Source of the DNA: CAISCU01 sp943361925
GTDB lineage: Bacteria > Bacteroidota > Bacteroidia > UKL13-3
DNA length: 64,000 nt
NCBI GenBank assembly: GCA_943361925.1
Contig: CALRIT020000019.1
Span: 34,975-98,974, forward strand
Direction: 5' to 3'
Shown: positions 52,850-61,698 of the stretch, one piece after another
Position numbering within the stretch: position 1 is the first letter of the stretch
How the letters are laid out: every line of letters starts with the position of its first letter
Program-made: the position numbers and the translations under genes
Notes under the pieces: generated by a model
What the model was told of the DNA's origin: nothing
The model's database searches: none
The model's input: the letters and a program-made list of their open reading frames with translations, nothing else

Positions 52850-53575
52850 ATGTTAGGTAAACTTCGTGCAATTGTAATTTCTACTATTCCATATTCAGAA
52901 AACTCTGTTGTTCTAAAATGTTATACCGATTTATATGGATTACAATCATATATGGTAAACGGTGTAAGAAGTAAAAAGGGTTCAATAAAACCATCACAAT
53001 TGCAGGTTTTAAGTTTACTTGAGCTTGATACTTTTCAACAACAAAATAAAAATCTGCAAAGAATTAAAGAACTCAAATGTTCTCCAACCTTATATAAAAT
53101 ACATTTTGATTTATATAAATCTTCCATTGCCTTGTTTATTTCTGAATTATTAAATAAGTGTTTAAGAGAAGAAAATCAGGTCGACAAACAACTATTTGAT
53201 TTTTTATTTAATACAATTCAATTTATAGATTTACAAGAAACAAGCTTAGCAAATGTTCCATGTTTTTTTATGGCGCATTTATCAAAATACTTGGGCTTTT
53301 TCCCTGAAAATTTCCATGACAATGAAAGGGTATTTTTCAGTTTAAAAGAAGGGATATTTGTGAATTCAAATGAGTTTTCATCTGACGTATTAAGTCGTCA
53401 TGAAAGTTTATTTTTAAAACAAATTCTGAGTTCAAATCTGAGTAATTTATTTGAAATAGAAACATCAAGGGATATAAGAAAACAAGTGTTGGATGCCTTA
53501 ATCAGGTATTACCAGTTTCACTTACATCAGTTTCCTGAATTAAATTCGAATAGAATTTTAAGTGAAATATTTTAG
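52850..53575 (+). CDS. recO: DNA repair protein RecO
   Basis: 241 residues, the typical length. The N-terminal OB-fold starts KLRAIVISTIPYSENSVVLKC, followed by GLQSYMVNGVRSKKG, the RecO family signature. The helical C-terminal half lacks the usual Cys4 zinc motif, as in many Bacteroidota. It helps load RecA on SSB-coated single-stranded DNA with RecR. It starts 3 bp after the small protein gene and is convergent with the LytTR regulator (3 bp between the stops). Confidence 0.88.
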   Translation: MLGKLRAIVISTIPYSENSVVLKCYTDLYGLQSYMVNGVRSKKGSIKPSQLQVLSLLELDTFQQQNKNLQRIKELKCSPTLYKIHFDLYKSSIALFISELLNKCLREENQVDKQLFDFLFNTIQFIDLQETSLANVPCFFMAHLSKYLGFFPENFHDNERVFFSLKEGIFVNSNEFSSDVLSRHESLFLKQILSSNLSNLFEIETSRDIRKQVLDALIRYYQFHLHQFPELNSNRILSEIF

Positions 53576-53578
53576 TTT

Positions 53579-54277
53579 CTATTTCTCCTTTTCAAAATAT
53601 TTCGTGAAATCTGTTTCATACGCACCACCAATTGGAATTTCCTTTTCACCTATTAGAATAAGTTTATTCTTTACCTGATCAATTTTACTTAATGGAATAA
53701 TGTAGGAGCGATGAACCCTTACAAATTGGTTGTTTGGTAGTTTATCCTGAAGAGATTTCATTGTTAACCTGGCAACAATTGGTTTCAGATGAACAGTTAT
53801 GATTTTTACATAATCATCAAAACCTTCAAAGTATAAAATATCATTAAGTTTAATTCTATGTAAACTATAATCAGCTCTTACATTTAAATAATTATCTTCA
53901 TGATTGGGGTCTGCTTTTAATAAATCATAATATTCTTTTACCCTATCAATTGCTGTTTTAAATCTATCAAAACTAAATGGCTTGAGAAGATAATCAGCCG
54001 CATTTAAATTAAATCCCTCAACGGCATAATCTGCAAATGCAGTTGTGAAAATAACCTTACAAGTACTAGGAATAATTTTAAAAAACTCTATGCCTGATTT
54101 TGATGGCATTTGTATATCTAAAAAAACCAAATCAATCTGATTTTTTTCAAGGTATAATTCGGCTTCATTAGGTTTAGTAAAAACCTTTTCAAGTTTTATA
54201 TAATCCAGTTTTTGGCAGAATTTTTCAATAATGCCTAAGGCTAATGGCTCATCATCTAGTGCTATGGCTTTTATCAT
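53579..54277 (-). CDS. LytTR-family response regulator
   Basis: 232 residues. A receiver domain with Asp at LVFLDIQMPSKSGIEF (about residue 54) and the conserved Lys in YLLKPFSFDRF is followed by a LytTR DNA-binding domain (about 135-228, IKLNDILYFEGFDDYVKI, LPNNQFVRVHRSYIIPLSKI). These regulators bind direct repeats and are usually paired with a LytS-type kinase. It overlaps the kinase gene by 4 bp. Target genes are unknown; the divergent nine-gene run at 55812 is a possible target (inference). Confidence 0.92.
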   Translation of the reverse strand: MIKAIALDDEPLALGIIEKFCQKLDYIKLEKVFTKPNEAELYLEKNQIDLVFLDIQMPSKSGIEFFKIIPSTCKVIFTTAFADYAVEGFNLNAADYLLKPFSFDRFKTAIDRVKEYYDLLKADPNHEDNYLNVRADYSLHRIKLNDILYFEGFDDYVKIITVHLKPIVARLTMKSLQDKLPNNQFVRVHRSYIIPLSKIDQVKNKLILIGEKEIPIGGAYETDFTKYFEKEK

Positions 54278-55320
54278 AATTCTATTTCTAAATAAACATT
54301 AAATTCTCTAGAATCTTCTTCAATCTTGAATTTATGCTTTAATGGATACAATAAATTTAATCTATCTCTTACGTTTTTTAGTCCAAGTCCACCAGGGTAA
54401 TTATGAAAGCTTGTTTTTTTGACTTTATTATTATCAACTGTTAAAATTAGTTTTGATTGTTCAATTTCTAAATTGATTAAAATGCATGAATTTTCTTCAG
54501 GATTTACGCCATGTTTGAAGGCATTCTCAATAATTGGTATTAATAGTAAAGGTGGAATTTCAAGTTGATTTCCTTTGCCTTTTACTTTGTATGAAAGTTT
54601 AAAGGTTTCACCTAAACGTATTCTTTGTAAAGCTATATAATCGTCAATGTATTCAATTTCTTTATCTAAAGGAACCAAATCTTTTTTTGCCTCAGTAAGC
54701 ACAAATCGCATGATTCCGCTGAGTTTTAATACCATGTCAGATGTTTGTTCAGAGCCTGAAATTGCTAATGCATAAATTGAATTTAAGGTGTTAAATAAAA
54801 AATGAGGATTTACCTGTGCTTTTAAATAGGAGAGTTCAGCTTCACTTCTTTTTTCTTCTGAATGTTTGAGACGATTATTAATTTTAATCATCAATGAAAA
54901 AAGCACCACTACCATATAGATAAACAGGTTTTGTTTGAATTCAAATAAAAATGGTGGTTTATGTTTTTTGGGAATTTTGTGTCTTAAAACATCTATAGTA
55001 TTTTCATTAATATGATGATGTAAAGCTTCATCAAAGTTGAATAAATATATAGGGATGATGCTGGTAATAATCAAACCAATTATAAGCAAAAGACTATAAT
55101 GAATATACTTTTTTTTGAAGTAATATTCTGGAATCAACAAGTAGTAATGAATATAAAAAAAGACCACCAATAATGAGTATACCAATAAATCTTTTTGGGC
55201 AAATCTATTATGGGTAATGGTTTCAAATATTCCCTCTGCAGGGGCATACATAATTGGCAAGGATATAAAAAGAATTATTCCAAGTATGTGTAGTAATATT
55301 TTCGGCCAGTGCTTTAACAT
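54274..55320 (-). CDS. LytS/YehU-type sensor histidine kinase
   Basis: 348 residues. Four membrane segments fill the N-terminal 150 residues. A His_kinase domain with the phospho-acceptor in YLKAQVNPHFLFNTLNSIY and a HATPase domain ending at the C-terminus (IENAFKHGVN, GGLGLKNVRDRL) follow. There is no periplasmic sensor domain, so the signal is probably membrane-related. It overlaps the LytTR regulator gene by 4 bp, making a clear two-component pair. Confidence 0.92.
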   Translation of the reverse strand: MLKHWPKILLHILGIILFISLPIMYAPAEGIFETITHNRFAQKDLLVYSLLVVFFYIHYYLLIPEYYFKKKYIHYSLLLIIGLIITSIIPIYLFNFDEALHHHINENTIDVLRHKIPKKHKPPFLFEFKQNLFIYMVVVLFSLMIKINNRLKHSEEKRSEAELSYLKAQVNPHFLFNTLNSIYALAISGSEQTSDMVLKLSGIMRFVLTEAKKDLVPLDKEIEYIDDYIALQRIRLGETFKLSYKVKGKGNQLEIPPLLLIPIIENAFKHGVNPEENSCILINLEIEQSKLILTVDNNKVKKTSFHNYPGGLGLKNVRDRLNLLYPLKHKFKIEEDSREFNVYLEIEL

Positions 55321-55811
55321 TCAATAACAAATATATGAGCTAATATAGCCCTAATACCATGAATGAGGTAAAGCAATAAATGTTTGCGGTAAGTTAAAAC
55401 TATTTAAAAGTTTAAGTTTTTAATTGCAAATGCTTAATAAAATAATAGAGTGCTATTGCGAGTTTTCTTTGATTTCAACTAATACTTTATACAATAAATA
55501 AATTATGATATTTGATTAAGAAATATTTTCTACTTAAAGTACATTTACTACAAAATATGCCTCAAATACTTTTACAGAACTTTTCATTTTTGTTATAAGA
55601 TTTCATTCATTTCTTAATTTTATTTGATTGAATTTAATAGATTTATTTAGGTAAAGGATATGTCAGAATCTAAGATTGACAAGGGTTTTGAGTGTTTTAA
55701 GCGACTGACAATTTTTTGACATAAATTGATTCACCTCAATATTTTTATTTTTTGCCGCTATTACTTTTTATCGATTTAACATTAGCTTAACATTGATAAA
55801 AAAATACGGAT
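55321..55811. other. Long intergenic region between LytS gene and the nine-gene run
   Basis: 491 bp of very AT-rich DNA with no gene, tRNA or hairpin terminator that I can support. It must hold the promoters of both flanking divergent units. A poly-T stretch with TTTG near 55715 and TATTTTTTG near 55746 resembles the -33 and -7 elements, but at wrong spacing (27 bases). It is the longest gap in the window and a natural place for regulator binding. Confidence 0.4.
55328..55335 (-). promoter_or_regulatory. Putative -7 box for the LytS-LytTR pair
   Basis: The minus strand reads TATATTTG, an exact TAnnTTTG match, just before the ATG at 55320. It would give a nearly leaderless mRNA, so a chance match is possible. 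Confidence 0.25.
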
Positions 55812-57494
55812 ATGAAAAGTTTAAAGATGTTTCTGTTATTAGCCATTCAAATGGTTTGGGGTTCACAATTGATGTATGCTCAACAATGGGGTGATTATAT
55901 ATTATATAGCACTCAAAATTCAACAACAACAACCTTACTTGATACAAATAGAACAGTTTTTAAAACATGGTCTCATGCTGGTTATAAAACCGGATATTCA
56001 TCCTATTTAGCTCCGGGTGGTTATTTGTACAAAACCATTTCTAAGTCTGGTGTTTCATTTAGCGGTGGACCAATTTGTGGTCAAATTATTAAAATGGACT
56101 GGGCTGGAAATATTGTTTGGAATTATACATATTCTACAACAGATTATTGTTCTCATCATGATTTTCACGTAATGCCAAATGGTAATGTTTTATTGATTGC
56201 TTATGAAAGACATACTGCTGCTGAAGTTGCTGCCATGGGAGGTTCGTTTAATGGTGAAGTTTGGTCGGAACACGTTGCTGAAATCAAACAAACAGGAGAA
56301 ACAACTGGTGAAGTTGTTTGGAAATGGAGAGTATGGGATCATATGCTCCAAACAACAGATGTTAGTAAACCAAATTATTATGCTGCTGCTTTAGATCATC
56401 CTGAATTATTCAATATAAATTATGGTTTGAAAAAAGATTGGATTCATATGAATGGAGTCGATTATAATCCTATTACCGATCAAATTGCTTTAAGTTCACA
56501 CAACTTAAATGAGTGGTATATCATCGACCATAGCACCAGCACTGAAGAAGCTGCAAGTCATACTGGTGGTTTCTCTGGTAAAGGTGGTGATATCTTGTTT
56601 CGTTGGGGAAATCCTGCTGCTTATGGAGCAAGTGGTACTACAATTTTAAATGTAACTCACGACGCTCATTGGATTCCTGAAGGTGTTCCTAATGCAGGTC
56701 GTTTAGTTGGATTTAACAATAAGGGTGCTTCTGCAACGAAATCTTCTGTTGACCAAATTATTTTACCTCAAAATGGATACAATTTTGATAGAACAGCAGG
56801 GCAGGCTTTTGCTCCTTCAACTTATACAGAAAGACATGCATCAACAGGTTATACAAGCAATATGGGTAATTCACAACAATTGCCAAATGGAAATATGTTA
56901 GTTTGTTTGGCTTTATCAGGTATAGTTTATGAAATCAATTCTGCCGGAACTCAATTGTGGTCGAAAACGATGGGTGGTTCAGTACCTCAATCATTTAAAT
57001 ATGAAAAATGTTATGTTGAAAACCAAGCTCCAACTCAACCTACAATTACCAAAGATGCTACAACATTAAATGCTTCTTCTGCTTCGGCTTATCAATGGTA
57101 TAAAAATGGAGTTTTAATTGAAGGTGCTAATCAACAATCTTATACTCCAACTGAAGAAGCTATTTACGTAGTAAGAATTAAAGATGCAGCAGCTTGTTTT
57201 AATGTTTATTCTGCTTCCTATAAATATTCAAATACATCAACAGGTATGAATGATGATTTAAAATTGAATGAACTAAAAGTATTCCCTAATCCTTCAACCG
57301 GTATATTTAATCTGGAGTTAGATGGAATTACACATTTTAATACAATGGTATTTTCAATGAACGGCGATTTGGTATATGAAGGTGAAAATATCAAGGAAAT
57401 AGATTTATCTTCTCTAGCTAATGGTGTTTATTTTTTACATGTTAGCTCAGAGAATAAAGTTTCAGTTACAAAAAAATTAGTCATAAGTAAATAG
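55812..57494 (+). CDS. T9SS-sorted arylsulfotransferase (ASST)-like beta-propeller protein
   Basis: 560 residues with a signal peptide (ends LMYAQQ). The body is an ASST-like propeller: HHDFHVMPNGNVLLIAYE, WIHMNGVDYNPITDQIALSS with HNLNEWYIID, ILFRWGNPAAYG and THDAHWIPEG contain the conserved histidines that in ASSTs carry the sulfo-enzyme intermediate and bind the donor. An Ig-like segment (about 410-470) and a T9SS type A sorting domain (VFPNPSTGIFNL to KKLVISK) finish it. Known ASSTs move sulfate from one phenol to another without PAPS. Whether this one is active is unknown. It is first in the nine-gene run. Confidence 0.8.
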   Translation: MKSLKMFLLLAIQMVWGSQLMYAQQWGDYILYSTQNSTTTTLLDTNRTVFKTWSHAGYKTGYSSYLAPGGYLYKTISKSGVSFSGGPICGQIIKMDWAGNIVWNYTYSTTDYCSHHDFHVMPNGNVLLIAYERHTAAEVAAMGGSFNGEVWSEHVAEIKQTGETTGEVVWKWRVWDHMLQTTDVSKPNYYAAALDHPELFNINYGLKKDWIHMNGVDYNPITDQIALSSHNLNEWYIIDHSTSTEEAASHTGGFSGKGGDILFRWGNPAAYGASGTTILNVTHDAHWIPEGVPNAGRLVGFNNKGASATKSSVDQIILPQNGYNFDRTAGQAFAPSTYTERHASTGYTSNMGNSQQLPNGNMLVCLALSGIVYEINSAGTQLWSKTMGGSVPQSFKYEKCYVENQAPTQPTITKDATTLNASSASAYQWYKNGVLIEGANQQSYTPTEEAIYVVRIKDAAACFNVYSASYKYSNTSTGMNDDLKLNELKVFPNPSTGIFNLELDGITHFNTMVFSMNGDLVYEGENIKEIDLSSLANGVYFLHVSSENKVSVTKKLVISK

Positions 57495-57501
57495 TAAAGT
57501 C

Positions 57502-58515
57502 ATGAAAAATTCAATCAGAATTTCAATTGTTTTTTGTTTCATTCTTTTAGGTTTGAATACACTTAGCGCTAAAAAAGTTAAACTAAGTGTTAACATGACC
57601 GGACAAACTATCAATCCAAATGGATTGCATGTTTCCGGTGATTTTCAAACACTAGCAGGATATGATGGTGGTGACTGGAATTCGGCTACTACTGCATTAA
57701 CAGTTGATCCTAACAATCCTAAAATATTTAGTGTAATTGTTGATATTCCAGCAGGAAGAAAATATGAATTCAAATTTGTTAATGGCGATTTGTTTTATGA
57801 GGTGGAATTTGTTCCTGAAGAGTCTAGAGTAGGTTATGATTTTAATGATAACAGATGGTTTTATTTAGATTCATTGACAAACGATACCACTTTAATTGGC
57901 CCATTGATGTTCGCAGGAAATGCTCCTGAGGGAAAAAAACTAGTTAGATTAAAGGTTGATTTAAAAGGACAAAGCACCATTAACTCAAACGGAATTCATG
58001 TTGCAGGTACATTTAATAACTTCAGTTATACATCTGCATACATGTATAAATTTATAAACGAGATTTATGAATACCAGGCTTATGCCGATAGTGGAGCTAC
58101 TATTGATTATATTTTCGTTAATGGAAATACTGAAGCAAACTCTGAAGTAATTCCTACTTCTTGCGCGGTGAATGGTAAAAGACAAGTTGTTTTAACATCT
58201 GATTTGGTATTGGATTCAATTTGTTTTTCCAATTGTGGATTTTGTGCTATGACCGGTTTAAGTAATCTTGAAAACTTGACTAATTTTACGATTTATCCAA
58301 ACCCTGCTTTAGAAGAAATTACAATAAATGGTTTAGGTGATTTGAAGGAATTTCAAATTAGTATCTATGATTCAAATGGTAAATTAATGCTTGATAAAAG
58401 CATTTTAAATAATCAAAGTATTAATCTGAATGGAGTTCTTTTTAGTCAGGGTATTTATGTAGTTAAAATTAAAAGCGGAAATCAGGTTTCAACAAAAAAA
58501 CTAATGCTTTACTAA
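57502..58515 (+). CDS. T9SS-sorted secreted protein with two tandem carbohydrate-binding-like domains
   Basis: 337 residues, signal peptide then two similar modules: KLSVNMTGQTINPNGLHVSGDF (about 25-46) and RLKVDLKGQ followed by NSNGIHVAGTFNNF (about 150-170). Each resembles the isoamylase/CBM48-like folds seen in secreted glycan-binding proteins. A Cys-rich turn (ICFSNCGFC) precedes the T9SS sorting domain (IYPNPALEEI to KKLMLY). Probably surface-displayed and ligand-binding; no catalytic motif was seen. It is 7 bp downstream of the ASST-like gene. Confidence 0.7.
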   Translation: MKNSIRISIVFCFILLGLNTLSAKKVKLSVNMTGQTINPNGLHVSGDFQTLAGYDGGDWNSATTALTVDPNNPKIFSVIVDIPAGRKYEFKFVNGDLFYEVEFVPEESRVGYDFNDNRWFYLDSLTNDTTLIGPLMFAGNAPEGKKLVRLKVDLKGQSTINSNGIHVAGTFNNFSYTSAYMYKFINEIYEYQAYADSGATIDYIFVNGNTEANSEVIPTSCAVNGKRQVVLTSDLVLDSICFSNCGFCAMTGLSNLENLTNFTIYPNPALEEITINGLGDLKEFQISIYDSNGKLMLDKSILNNQSINLNGVLFSQGIYVVKIKSGNQVSTKKLMLY

Positions 58516-58518
58516 ACT

Positions 58519-60813
58519 TTGAAAAGAAGTATATACATATTGTATTTCATATTAGGACTTACTCTTTCGTTTTCGGCAAGAGCACAATCCTGGTATAATG
58601 CTGATTCAATTCAAAAAATTGAGATGTTTTTAAGTGCTCCAAATTGGGATTTTCAATTAGATACAGCCAAATTGGGTAGCGGAACTTATTTAATGGGTTC
58701 AGTAAAACTAAATGGAATTTTGTTTGATAGTGTTGGCATTAAATACAAAGGGAATAGTTCATTTGATTCAACCAATATTAAAAATCCTTTTCATATAGAA
58801 CTCAATACTTTTAAAGAGCAAAATCATGAAGGGTTTACTGATATCAAATTGAGTAATGGTTATGGTGATCCATCTTTAATTAGAGAGGTTTTATCTTATA
58901 AAATCTTAAACAATTACATGAAATCTCCAAAGTCTGCTTTTGCTAAAGTTTATGTAAATGGAGTTTATATTGGATTGTATTCAAGTGCCGAAAGTATCAA
59001 TGAAAAGTTTTGTGAAAGGAATTTTTCCGCTTCTGAAAGTACTTTCATTAAAGGAAATCCTGCTAATACTCCGGGGCCAGCCGTGAAAAGTAATTTAAAA
59101 TACCTAGGCGATGATACAACAGCCTATTACAATTATTATGAAATGAAATCATTGTCAGGCTGGACAGATTTAAAGGACTTATGTAATACAATTACAAACA
59201 AATCGGAAAGTCTTGAGAAGGTTTTAGACATAGATAAGGTTTTATGGATGTTAGCTTACAATAGTCTGTTTGTTAATCTTGATTCTTATTCAGGAGTATT
59301 TGCTCAAAACTACTATTTATACAAAGATAAAAATGGCGTTTTTAATCCGATTGTGTGGGATTTAAATATGAATTTTGGTGCTTTCCCTTTTGCCGGTTCA
59401 CCTAATAACGGTATGGGAAGTTTATCTGTGACAAACATGCAACAACTAAGTCCAATTTATCACTCAACACATTCAGATTGGCCTTTGATGCAAACAGTTT
59501 TATCGAATGCTAAATGGAAGAAAAAATATATTGCACATCTTAGAACAATGTTAACAGAATGCGTTGAATCCGGACTATATAGCCAGTTGGCAGATCAATA
59601 TCAGTCTTTAATCAGAGAAGCAAGTTTAGCAGATAGTAATAAGTATTTTAGTAATACTCAGTTCGATGGTGCATTAACAACAAACTATACTTTTGGCTCA
59701 TACCAAGTTCCGGGAATAAAAACATTAATGGAAGCAAGAGCGGTTTATTTAAAATCAACAACTGAATTAAAAACAACTGCACCTTCAATATCTAAAATTG
59801 AATTTAGTAATTCTTTACCATCAATTAATTCTCTTGTTGTTTTAAATGTTACTACAAGCAATGCAACTAGTGTTTACTTCTCTTACAGAAATACATCAAA
59901 TGATTTATTTACTGAAATAGAACTTTTTGATGATGGAAAACACAATGATGCTCAGGCTTCTGATGGAATTTTTGGACAATCATTTACAGTATCTTCATTA
60001 AGTACACAATATTTTATTTATGCTGAAAATACCGAGGCCGGAGTTTTTTCACCGGCAAGAGCTCAGCATGAATTTTATTATTTAGGAATTCAACCAACGG
60101 TTTTACCAAGTTCTAAGATTTTTATCAATGAAGTATTGGCAAGTAATTCAAAATCTGATATCAATGAATATGGAATTTTTACTGATTGGATAGAACTTTA
60201 TAATACCTCAAATGAAACAATTAGTTTATTTGGTTCTTATTTAAGTGATGATATTAGAAATCCATTTAAATATGCATTTCCAGCACAAGCAGTTATTGAA
60301 CCGGGTAAGTTTTTAATTATTTGGGCTGATGGATTAGCAAATACTAATAAATACAATCATACAAATTTTACACTTTCTTCTGAAGGTGATGAAGTATTTT
60401 TAACCAATGCAAATGGCTTATTAATGGATAGTGTAAGTTTTGGAAAACAAACTGAGGATGTTTCATTTGGCAGATGTCCAGATGCTTCTTCGAATTTTGT
60501 TGGGATTTATCCAGCCACTTTTATGGAGTTAAATAAGTTCTTTTGTGTTTCTGCTTTAGATGATCAACTTTCAACTAGTTTGATTAAAGTTTATCCAAAT
60601 CCGGTGAATGATATCTTGTACATAGAAAAATCCTTAATGGAGAATTCTATTCTAAGCTTGTACACATTGTTTGGAAAAGAAGTCTTGAGTTTTGAATCAA
60701 ATCAACTTTCTTCGGAATTAAATTTTTCCGGATTGCAGGCAGGTGTTTATTTGCTAAAAGTTTCGATACCTGGATTGCAAACAAAAACATTTAAAATAAT
60801 AAAAAATCAATAA
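58519..60813 (+). CDS. T9SS-sorted CotH kinase-like protein with lamin-tail domain
   Basis: 764 residues; start is a TTG 3 bp after the previous stop. A signal peptide (ends ARAQS) leads into a CotH domain (about 25-400): VGIKYKGNSSFDS, YVNGVYIGLYSSAESINEKF, NLDSYSGVFAQNYYLYKD and IVWDLNMNFGAF, the last carrying the metal-binding Asp and Asn of CotH kinases. A beta-sandwich (about 430-520) and a lamin-tail domain (INEVLASNSKS, DWIELYN, about 535-655) follow, then a T9SS sorting domain (VYPNPVNDIL to KTFKIIKNQ). B. subtilis CotH phosphorylates coat proteins. This form should act at the cell surface or outside the cell. Confidence 0.85.
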   Translation: MKRSIYILYFILGLTLSFSARAQSWYNADSIQKIEMFLSAPNWDFQLDTAKLGSGTYLMGSVKLNGILFDSVGIKYKGNSSFDSTNIKNPFHIELNTFKEQNHEGFTDIKLSNGYGDPSLIREVLSYKILNNYMKSPKSAFAKVYVNGVYIGLYSSAESINEKFCERNFSASESTFIKGNPANTPGPAVKSNLKYLGDDTTAYYNYYEMKSLSGWTDLKDLCNTITNKSESLEKVLDIDKVLWMLAYNSLFVNLDSYSGVFAQNYYLYKDKNGVFNPIVWDLNMNFGAFPFAGSPNNGMGSLSVTNMQQLSPIYHSTHSDWPLMQTVLSNAKWKKKYIAHLRTMLTECVESGLYSQLADQYQSLIREASLADSNKYFSNTQFDGALTTNYTFGSYQVPGIKTLMEARAVYLKSTTELKTTAPSISKIEFSNSLPSINSLVVLNVTTSNATSVYFSYRNTSNDLFTEIELFDDGKHNDAQASDGIFGQSFTVSSLSTQYFIYAENTEAGVFSPARAQHEFYYLGIQPTVLPSSKIFINEVLASNSKSDINEYGIFTDWIELYNTSNETISLFGSYLSDDIRNPFKYAFPAQAVIEPGKFLIIWADGLANTNKYNHTNFTLSSEGDEVFLTNANGLLMDSVSFGKQTEDVSFGRCPDASSNFVGIYPATFMELNKFFCVSALDDQLSTSLIKVYPNPVNDILYIEKSLMENSILSLYTLFGKEVLSFESNQLSSELNFSGLQAGVYLLKVSIPGLQTKTFKIIKNQ

Positions 60814-60817
60814 TAAA

Positions 60818-61222
60818 ATGAATCAATTGAAGACAGTATTAATTTTCCTTTTTACGATGTCCATTCTGAGTTTTACGGCATGCAAAAAGCCGGAAGGGGA
60901 GGGTGGTACCGGAAGAATAAAAGGTACATTATTAGCAGAACAATGGAATGCAACTTTTACTGTTAAGCAAGCTGAATTTCCAGCAATGGATGAATGGGTT
61001 TATATAATTTATGGTTCCGATGTGAGTTATGGCGACAGAATTCGCTCCAGTTATAATGGTGAATTTGAGTTTAAATACTTACGAGCCGGTAAATATAAAA
61101 TCTATGTGTATTCAAAAGATAAAACATTACAGTCTGCTTCAGGTGATGTAGCTATTGTTAAAGAATTTACTGTAACAGAAGATAATACAACCGATGCTGG
61201 AGTAATCACTATTTATAAATAA
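60818..61222 (+). CDS. Small lipoprotein with carboxypeptidase-regulatory-like fold
   Basis: 134 residues. Lipoprotein signal (SFTAC with KK after the lipidation Cys) and a Gly-rich linker, then a beta-sandwich-like domain with GRIKGTLLAEQWNATFTV and FEFKYLRAGKYKIYVYSKD. This is the pattern of the transthyretin/CarboxypepD_reg-like fold. No enzyme motif is present. It lies 4 bp after the CotH gene and 5 bp before the next gene. Probably an anchoring or partner protein for the surface complex (inference). Confidence 0.6.
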   Translation: MNQLKTVLIFLFTMSILSFTACKKPEGEGGTGRIKGTLLAEQWNATFTVKQAEFPAMDEWVYIIYGSDVSYGDRIRSSYNGEFEFKYLRAGKYKIYVYSKDKTLQSASGDVAIVKEFTVTEDNTTDAGVITIYK

Positions 61223-61227
61223 GTATC

Positions 61228-61698
61228 ATGAGAAATTTATTAGCATTTATTTTTGTTTTTGCTGCTTTTCAACTTTTTGCTCAAGGTAAAAAAGATATTA
61301 AAAAGTATGATATCAAAGCTGTAACAATTACTAAAACAGAAAATGGAAAATCATTAACAGAGGAAAAATCTGTATATGATAAAAATGGCAGACTCATTGA
61401 ATTAACAGATTATAATAAAGATGGTCAAATAAAAACCATTCATAAATATAAGTATAATAAAAGTGGTGATATAATTGAGGAGGACGAACTGGATTCATCT
61501 TTGAAATTAAAAGAAAGAAGAATCAATAAATACAATGCTTTAGGTGAAAAAATTGAAGAAGCTTTCTATGATGAAAATCTAAAACTAACCAAACGCCATG
61601 TATATACCTATGATAGCAAAGGTTTAAAACTGGAAAGAAAAACCTATGATGGAGCAGGTGTACTTAAATCAACAAAAAAATATAGCTATACATTTTGA
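61228..61698 (+). CDS. Secreted short-repeat protein (YD/RHS-like strand repeats)
   Basis: 156 residues with a signal peptide (FQLFAQG). The mature part is a run of about 20-residue repeats of the type YDKNGRLIELTDYNKDGQ, KYNKSGDIIEEDEL, KYNALGEKIEEAFYDEN and YDSKGLKLERKTYDGAG. Such Y-x-x-x-G strand repeats form extended beta sheets in RHS/YD-repeat and MORN-like proteins. No toxin domain is attached. The last codons overlap the start of the VTC gene (TTGA overlap), so the two are tightly coupled. Confidence 0.65.
   Translation: MRNLLAFIFVFAAFQLFAQGKKDIKKYDIKAVTITKTENGKSLTEEKSVYDKNGRLIELTDYNKDGQIKTIHKYKYNKSGDIIEEDELDSSLKLKERRINKYNALGEKIEEAFYDENLKLTKRHVYTYDSKGLKLERKTYDGAGVLKSTKKYSYTF

Noticed and set aside
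55712..55754. Promoter for the nine-gene run (TTTTTTGAC ... TATTTTTTG)
   Set aside because: The spacing of 27 bases and the extra T in the -7 box do not fit TTTG-N19-TAnnTTTG; kept only as a remark in the intergenic entry.
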